NCBI RefSeq assembly: GCF_014656215.1
Contig: NZ_BNBZ01000020.1
Location: 62,001-126,000, forward strand
Source of the DNA: Streptomyces zaomyceticus
Lineage (GTDB): Bacteria > Actinomycetota > Actinomycetes > Streptomycetales > Streptomycetaceae
Direction of reading: 5' to 3'
DNA: 64,000 bases
This document shows positions 59,266 to 64,000 of this stretch, piece by piece (positions within the stretch are counted from its first letter, which is position 1; each line of letters starts with the position of its first letter). The notes under the pieces are model-generated. The model searched no databases. It was given only the letters and a program-made list of their open reading frames with translations, and had not been told where the DNA came from. The position numbers were made by a program, and so were the translations under genes.

Positions 59266-60534
59266 GTGATCGCCCACCTGCAGCGCGTCAGCGACACCGC
59301 TGGCCTGCTCGCGTATCTGTACGGGCCGGGTGAACGCGGTGCCCATGTCAGCCCCCGGCTGATCGCTGGCGACAATCACGGGGCGCCGATCGAGCTGCTC
59401 GCCGAGCCGGGCTCGCTGTCCTACCTGGCCCATGCACTTGACGCTCCGGTCAAGCGGCTCGGGGCCCCGGCTCCCGTCCGGCCGACGTGGGTCTGCTCGG
59501 TCCGTTCCGTTCCTCACCGGCCGGACCTCACCGACGCGCAGTGGGCCGTCGTCGCCCGCCGGTTGGTGTCCGCCGTCGGGATCGCACCGGAGGGCGATCC
59601 GGATGCCTGCCGGTGGATCGCCCTGCGCAACCAGCCCCGTCAGGTACACGTCGTGGCCACCCTCGCCCGTGAGGACGGCGGCCTGCACGAGGGGTATCGC
59701 GACGCCTTCCGCCTCCAGACCGAGTGCCGCCGCATCGCGGCCGAGCTGGGGCACCTGCCCACCGCACCCCATCCGACCTTCCGTGCCCAGGAGACTTCTG
59801 TGCCTGCCCCTCTCATTACCATCTCCTCCGAGGCCAGCGGCAGTGTCGTGGCAAAGGGCGCCAATGATGATCTTTCCGCGATGATCCTCAAGCACGCCGG
59901 CTTCCGGCAGATCGAGGACTGGCACGGACGGCGCCACCGGCTTCCCACCACCACCGCGGTCGCCGACCGAGTCGCCATCGCCAGCCACGCGGCCGAGATG
60001 CTCCGCGCCGCCCGTTACGGAGTCGATCTCGCTCCTTCCCTGGACGTGGCCCGGATGAGTATTCCGGCGAATCCCCTTGGGCCCTACGCCGCCGGAGCCG
60101 CCCTCCTTCAGATCACGGACCGCATCAGGTCGGCCGAGAACGGGGCGGACCTTCGGCAAGCGGTCGGCCAGCTCCTTCACCCCGAGCACGGGGCCGTGGA
60201 ACGTGTCCGGGAAGCGCTGGAGGCAGCGAGCGAACACTTCACCGACCTCGACGACGAGGCGTACGCGCTGGCTGACCGGTTCGGCTTCGCGGCGGAGTTC
60301 GTCAGCTCGGCGCAGTCGGAACTCGTCGACTCGGAGGACGAGCTGTGTCGTGTCGGCGGCCCGTCCCGGTCCCAGACCGAGACGCGGACGCGGTCCTCGG
60401 ATCTGTCTGCTTCCCAGAACGCGGCGTTGGCCGTATCGCCCGCGGCGGCCGAGGCCGGCTCGGTCTTCGGTATCGAGTTCACGGACGCTCGTGCAGCTGC
60501 GCGCCCGCCGCGTGCCTCCGGTCCTCGGCGGTGA
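59266..60534 (+). CDS. Relaxase-like protein fused to the element module (copy C)
   Basis: A 422-residue protein. Residues 1-165 follow the layout of MOB-type relaxases: 'GLLAYLYGPGERGAHVSPRL', then 'WVCSVRSVPHRPDLTDAQW', 'RWIALRNQPRQVHVVATLA' and 'REDGG'. The usual metal-binding His cluster is mostly lost: the RH of the motif reads RN, and DHIH reads RQVH. The shared module follows (about 200-265, 'MILKHAGF' ... 'RHRLP' ... 'LRAARYGVDLAPS'), then a helical end. GTG 59266 has GAGGT upstream. It may bind oriT without nicking it, or be a decayed relaxase. Confidence 0.65.
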   Translation: MIAHLQRVSDTAGLLAYLYGPGERGAHVSPRLIAGDNHGAPIELLAEPGSLSYLAHALDAPVKRLGAPAPVRPTWVCSVRSVPHRPDLTDAQWAVVARRLVSAVGIAPEGDPDACRWIALRNQPRQVHVVATLAREDGGLHEGYRDAFRLQTECRRIAAELGHLPTAPHPTFRAQETSVPAPLITISSEASGSVVAKGANDDLSAMILKHAGFRQIEDWHGRRHRLPTTTAVADRVAIASHAAEMLRAARYGVDLAPSLDVARMSIPANPLGPYAAGAALLQITDRIRSAENGADLRQAVGQLLHPEHGAVERVREALEAASEHFTDLDDEAYALADRFGFAAEFVSSAQSELVDSEDELCRVGGPSRSQTETRTRSSDLSASQNAALAVSPAAAEAGSVFGIEFTDARAAARPPRASGPRR

Positions 60535-60710
60535 TCGGGTGTTCTCCTCGTCCGCTCCATCCGCCAGCCTGTCGTGTACGCGTTTCGTGCGGCGTCACCG
60601 CCGGCAGCCCCGCCGCCCGCGAACGGCTCTCGTCCCTCGCCGACAGCCTGCCGGTGACACCGTGACTCCGCCGCCTCTGCCTTCCGGCACCAGACCCAGG
60701 ACCGTTCCTG

Positions 60711-60743
60711 CGGGTGGAGCACGTGTGCCACGTGCTCCACCCG
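60711..60743. other. Strong hairpin between module genes
   Basis: A perfect 15-bp inverted repeat with a three-base loop (arms 60711-60725 and 60729-60743), without a T run. It lies 38 bases before the next coding start and downstream of the relaxase-like gene. It could be an attenuator, an RNA-processing site or part of an origin of transfer. Confidence 0.6.
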
Positions 60744-60780
60744 GCCTGGCCAGCCAGCACCATCAACTCACGGAGGAACC

Positions 60781-61917
60781 CTGCCCGAGTTCTACTCCAG
60801 CATCGGCGAGGCCGTCGGCGCCGCGACGCAACACAACATCCGGCTCGCCCACCGCAGCGTGGCACCGAGCTCCGAAAAGCCGCTGCAGGTCCGACACCTG
60901 CCCAGCGCTTCCGCCGACCCGTACTCCGTCCCCGGGATGATCGCCCGTCTCACCGACGACGCAACACCCGACGAGGTCGCCGGCATCATCGAGGAGGTCA
61001 ACGGTGCGCTGGTCGGCGCTCTGCCTCAGCTGACCGAACTCGTCGCCGCTGCCGCCGACTGGACCCGTGTCCGTCTGGCGTTCGACGACCCGCACCACAA
61101 CCCCGTCTTCGAGACCTGGACGCGACTGGCCGCCGCCCACGTCATGCTCCAGAACGTTCAGGAGCAGCTGGCAGCCACCGAGGACGGGATCGCCGCGTGC
61201 CCTGCCGAGCGGACCGACCCCCGATTCCACGACAGTGTCAACGTCCTGCGGACCCGGGAACTACCCGATGACGTCCTCGGATCCGACACGGTCTCCGCAG
61301 CGCCTTCCGGCCGGGATCCGGACGCCGACCGCCGCCGTGGCGCCCGTCGTTCCACGCCGCAGACCGGCCCCCGACAACCGTCGTCGCCGCCCGGGACCGA
61401 AGAAGTCCCGGCGCGCACCCCACCGGTCCGCGCTCCAGAAGGGCCCTCCATGGCCAACCTCGCCGACACCCACGGCACCGACGTCGAGATCTTCCCCCGG
61501 ACCGATGACTTGGTCTGGGCCGACTGCCGGACCGGCCTGCCCGAATCGGCCCACCGCATCCTGCGCTCCTGTGGGTTCGCCGCCCCAGGCGACCCGGGCG
61601 ATCCCGCCTTCTACAGCCTCGCGTCGCACATCATCGGCCCGGACCGGCAGCTCGCCTCCTCCTCTGCCGCGAGCATGCTCGCCGACCTGGGGTACCACGT
61701 CGCGATCGACCCGTCCCTGGCCGTCGGCTACGTCGGCGAGACCGTCAGCCCCGAGGCCCGACGGCTGGCCGCTGCCCGCCAGGTCTCCCCCACGGCGGCT
61801 GAGACCAACACAGCCACCAGCGCCCCGCCGTCCACCGCGCCGCCCCAGTCCGCGGCACACGCCGCCCCCCGCTTCCAATGCAGCGTTCCGTTCGATCCGC
61901 AAGGAGTAGGCCCGTGA
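60781..61917 (+). CDS. Helical protein with C-terminal element module (copy D)
   Basis: A 378-residue protein if translated from CTG 60781, which sits four bases after GGAGG; GTG 60859 would give 352 residues. The N-terminal half is helical ('EEVNGALVGALPQLTELVAA', 'FETWTRLAAAHVMLQNVQEQ'). A disordered Pro/Arg linker leads to the shared module (about residues 260-330, 'AHRILRSCGF' ... 'FYSLASH' ... 'LADLGYHVAIDPS'). Function is unknown; its position before the VirD4 gene suggests a role at the transfer channel or relaxosome. Confidence 0.62.
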   Translation: MPEFYSSIGEAVGAATQHNIRLAHRSVAPSSEKPLQVRHLPSASADPYSVPGMIARLTDDATPDEVAGIIEEVNGALVGALPQLTELVAAAADWTRVRLAFDDPHHNPVFETWTRLAAAHVMLQNVQEQLAATEDGIAACPAERTDPRFHDSVNVLRTRELPDDVLGSDTVSAAPSGRDPDADRRRGARRSTPQTGPRQPSSPPGTEEVPARTPPVRAPEGPSMANLADTHGTDVEIFPRTDDLVWADCRTGLPESAHRILRSCGFAAPGDPGDPAFYSLASHIIGPDRQLASSSAASMLADLGYHVAIDPSLAVGYVGETVSPEARRLAAARQVSPTAAETNTATSAPPSTAPPQSAAHAAPRFQCSVPFDPQGVGP

Positions 61918-61974
61918 GCTGTACGAGAGCCGAGCGCGCCCCGCCCCGCCCGCTCGCACCCCAAGGAACCACCC

Positions 61975-62391
61975 GTGCCTTCCCCGCGTACCAGTGCGCC
62001 GTCGACCACGACCGGCTCCGACGCGCTCCTCTATCTCCTGTTCGGCGTCCTCGGTGCCGCCATGGCCTTTGGCTCCCTCGCCTGGCTGACCGGCAACCTC
62101 ACCAACTCCCTCGTCGGAAGCGGCCCGTGGGCCCCATTCCGCGCCACCGACGCCCTGCTGCACCCCGAGGCTCTGTGGCCGGCCCTGACTTCCACCGCGC
62201 TGCTCATCGGCGTCCGCGTCGTCCCCGGCCTGCTCACCCTGGCGCTGATCACCACCGGCCTGGTGCTGTGGCTGTGCTGGCGCTCCGGCGCTAGGACCGG
62301 TCTCGCCCGCAAGGGCGACCTGGCGCCGCTGCTGGACAAGGAGATCACCGCCAAGGCGATGAGCCTTCGGCCGTCCCTGAATGGCCGGGGG
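61975..62391 (+). pseudogene. VirD4-type coupling protein, N-terminal part, cut off by frameshift
   Basis: GTG 61975 (AAGGA upstream) starts a protein with two membrane segments ('LLYLLFGVLGAAMAFGSLAW' and 'LIGVRVVPGLLTLALITTGL') and the cytoplasmic start 'DLAPLLDKEITAKAMS'. At a run of five G (62387-62391) the frame changes; removing one G joins it exactly to the ATPase frame as '...SLNGRG' + 'VKEVAPADRGIL'. Left as it is, this frame continues as Arg-rich nonsense to 62712. It is the membrane anchor of the coupling protein. Confidence 0.8.
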
Positions 62392-63763
62392 TGTAAAAGA
62401 GGTCGCTCCCGCCGACCGCGGCATCCTGCTCGGCACCCTTGCCCCCAGTCGCGTCGAGGTCCGCGCGTCCTGGGAGGACGTGATCGTCGCGATCATGGCC
62501 CCGCGCTCCGGCAAGACGTCCGGCCTCGCGATCCCCGCGATCCTCGCGGCTCCCGGCCCGGTCCTGCTCACCAGCAACAAGGCTGCGAACGACGCGTTCA
62601 CCGCCACGGTGGACGCCCGAGCCGAGGTCGGCACGGTGTGGACCCTGGATCCCCAGCAGATCGCCCACCATCCACGCGAGATGTGGTGGGACATCCTGGC
62701 CGACGCCCGTGACCTTGCCGGGGCGAAGCGGCTGGCCGGGCACTTCGTCGCGGCGAGCGTGGACGAGTCGAGCGGCTCCGACTTCTGGTCCACCGCCGCG
62801 ACCAACACGCTCGGCGCCCTGTTCCTGGCCGCCGCAAGCCATCGGCGGCCGATCACCGACGTGCTGGCCTGGCTCGCCTCCCCCGCCGATCGGACCCCGG
62901 TCGACCTGCTCACCGACGCCGGCCACGACGCGGTCGCCGCCCAGCTCCAGGGAACCGTCTCCGGCGCGACCGAGACCCGCGACGGCATCTATGAGACGGC
63001 GAGGCAGTACGCGAGCTGCCTGCTCGACCCGGACGTCGCCGCCTGGGTCACCCCGAGCAAGGACCGCCCCGAGTTCAGGCCCCTCGCCTTCGCCACCTCC
63101 CGCGACACGCTGTACCTGCTGAGCAAGGACGGCGGAGGCAGCGCGTCCGCGATCATCGCGGCGGCGGCCGACGCCATGATGCGCGCGGCCGTGATCGTCG
63201 CCGAGCGCTCCGGCGGACGGCTCGACCCGCCCGCCCTGTGCGTCCTCGACGAGGCCGCCAACGTGTGCCGCATCAGCGACCTCCCGGACCTGTACAGCCA
63301 CCTGGGCAGCCGGGGCGTCATCCCGATGACGATCCTGCAGTCCTACCGGCAAGGCCAGCGGTGCTGGGGCGAGGCCGGGATGGACGCCCTCTGGTCCGCC
63401 GCCACCGTCAAGATCGTCGGCTCGGGCATCGATGACGCCGACTTTGCCGACCGCCTCAGCCGACAGGTCGGTGACCACGACGTCCAGACCGTCTCGGTCT
63501 CGACAAGCGAGAGCGGCAAGTCCACCTCGGTGAGCATGCGCACCGAACGCATCCTGCCGCCCGACGCGATCCGCGCCCTGCCCAAGGGCAAGGTGCTGCT
63601 ACTGGCCACCGGTCTGCGCATCGCCATGCTCAGCATCCGGCCCTGGTACAAGGAACCCTCCGCCAAGGTGGTCGGGCCGGCCTCCGCCCGCGCCACGAAG
63701 GCGATCACCGAGCGGGCCCTGGCGAAGACCGTCGGCCACGACGATTTCGGGCTGTCGGCATGA
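62381..63763 (+). CDS. VirD4/TraG-type coupling ATPase, main part
   Basis: A frame of 460 residues carrying the ATPase body of the type IV coupling protein. Walker A is in 'IMAPRSGKTSGLAIP', Walker B in 'LCVLDEAANVCRI', and 'MTILQSYRQGQRCWG' is the conserved TraG/TraM-recognition region. It pumps DNA and relaxase into the channel. The ATG at 62381 is not the natural start: the anchor is encoded just upstream in another frame (61975-62391), separated by a one-base shift in a G run. As sequenced the product would lack its membrane anchor. Confidence 0.88.
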   Translation: MAGGVKEVAPADRGILLGTLAPSRVEVRASWEDVIVAIMAPRSGKTSGLAIPAILAAPGPVLLTSNKAANDAFTATVDARAEVGTVWTLDPQQIAHHPREMWWDILADARDLAGAKRLAGHFVAASVDESSGSDFWSTAATNTLGALFLAAASHRRPITDVLAWLASPADRTPVDLLTDAGHDAVAAQLQGTVSGATETRDGIYETARQYASCLLDPDVAAWVTPSKDRPEFRPLAFATSRDTLYLLSKDGGGSASAIIAAAADAMMRAAVIVAERSGGRLDPPALCVLDEAANVCRISDLPDLYSHLGSRGVIPMTILQSYRQGQRCWGEAGMDALWSAATVKIVGSGIDDADFADRLSRQVGDHDVQTVSVSTSESGKSTSVSMRTERILPPDAIRALPKGKVLLLATGLRIAMLSIRPWYKEPSAKVVGPASARATKAITERALAKTVGHDDFGLSA

Positions 63764-63990
63764 GCGCGCCCACGCCGCGTTCCGCGCGGCTCGCGCAGTC
63801 GCCGGCCGTCCTGCGCGAGGGCCGATGGTGGCTGGTCGCCGATGCCGGGTCGGTTCCCGTCACCGATCCCGCGTTCACCACCGTGCTGGACGGCTTCGCC
63901 GAGGCGGTGGCCGCCGCCGACCGGGCGGTCGCCGATCTGCGTGCCCGGCCGAGTGAGCCGTCCGCTTCCAACACGCGAGGTCGTCGATGA
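63760..63990 (+). CDS. Small hypothetical protein
   Basis: A 76-residue protein ('REGRWWLVADAGSVPVTD', then an Ala-rich helix). It overlaps the VirD4 stop (ATGA) and its own TGA overlaps the next ATG, so it is translationally coupled on both sides. No family recognised. Confidence 0.7.
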   Translation: MSAPTPRSARLAQSPAVLREGRWWLVADAGSVPVTDPAFTTVLDGFAEAVAAADRAVADLRARPSEPSASNTRGRR

Positions 63991-64000
63991 ACCCGCTTCT
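63987..64000 (+). CDS. Start of a further transfer-operon gene (cut by window end)
   Basis: ATG 63987 overlaps the preceding TGA (ATGA). Only the first four codons (M-N-P-L) are visible, so nothing can be said about the product. Confidence 0.4.

Overview
The window is high-GC actinobacterial DNA and almost certainly Streptomyces. Codon third positions are nearly all G/C, GTG starts are common, and many encoded families are typical of that genus: class F sortase, DUF574 methyltransferase, TAP-type secreted hydrolase, PP2C/SpoIIE phosphatase, and LytTR and OmpR two-component systems. No rRNA, tRNA or CRISPR array was seen.

Bases 1 to about 39,900 are chromosomal. In order they hold: a truncated LysR regulator; a large SCO0854-like protein; a PAS-GGDEF-EAL cyclic-di-GMP protein coupled to a DUF574 methyltransferase; a cell-surface cluster (His/Pro-rich stalk protein, DUF4239 protein, two convergent small secreted proteins with a shared C-terminal motif, class F sortase, polysaccharide deacetylase, CapA-like lipoprotein); an ECF sigma factor and thioesterase; a LytTR regulator/DUF485/symporter/LytS kinase operon; an Fpg/Nei glycosylase; an OmpR-type two-component pair next to a TAP-type lipoprotein hydrolase; a WS/DGAT acyltransferase; a PAS-GAF-PP2C-ATPase phosphatase; a repeat-bearing lipoprotein-like gene divergent from a YndJ/DUF1990/lipase-maturation-factor operon under paired operators; a 56-residue peptide gene; an atypical SDR; a FhuF-like protein; a DMT transporter overlapping an Rpf-LysM-M23 peptidase; and an Asp/Glu racemase, GNAT and panD group.

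From about 40,300 to the right edge the DNA looks like an integrated mobile element whose right end is outside the window. Its left arm (40.3 to 48.2 kb) has lower GC and carries cargo. The main item is a three-gene operon on the minus strand: a CD-NTase-like nucleotidyltransferase, a stand-alone E2-like protein and a single-pass membrane protein. This matches a short type II CBASS antiphage system with an unfamiliar membrane effector. Beside it lie another small membrane protein, a decayed IS5-family element inserted exactly at that gene's stop codon, a HEPN-like protein (Rx4H motif), a PD-(D/E)XK nuclease-like protein and a DNA methyltransferase.

From 48.7 kb onward all genes run on the plus strand and encode a type IV secretion apparatus: a VirB1/P60-like hydrolase, a VirB2-like DUF6112 protein, a VirB8-like protein, a VirB6-like protein, a PrgI/VirB4 N-terminal protein, a VirB4 ATPase and a VirD4 coupling protein split by a frameshift. 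Among these are several proteins sharing an unnamed module of about 65 residues, one of them fused to a relaxase-like domain that has lost most of its metal-binding histidines. The element is therefore best read as a T4SS-type integrative conjugative element carrying defence genes, perhaps disabled for transfer by the VirD4 frameshift.
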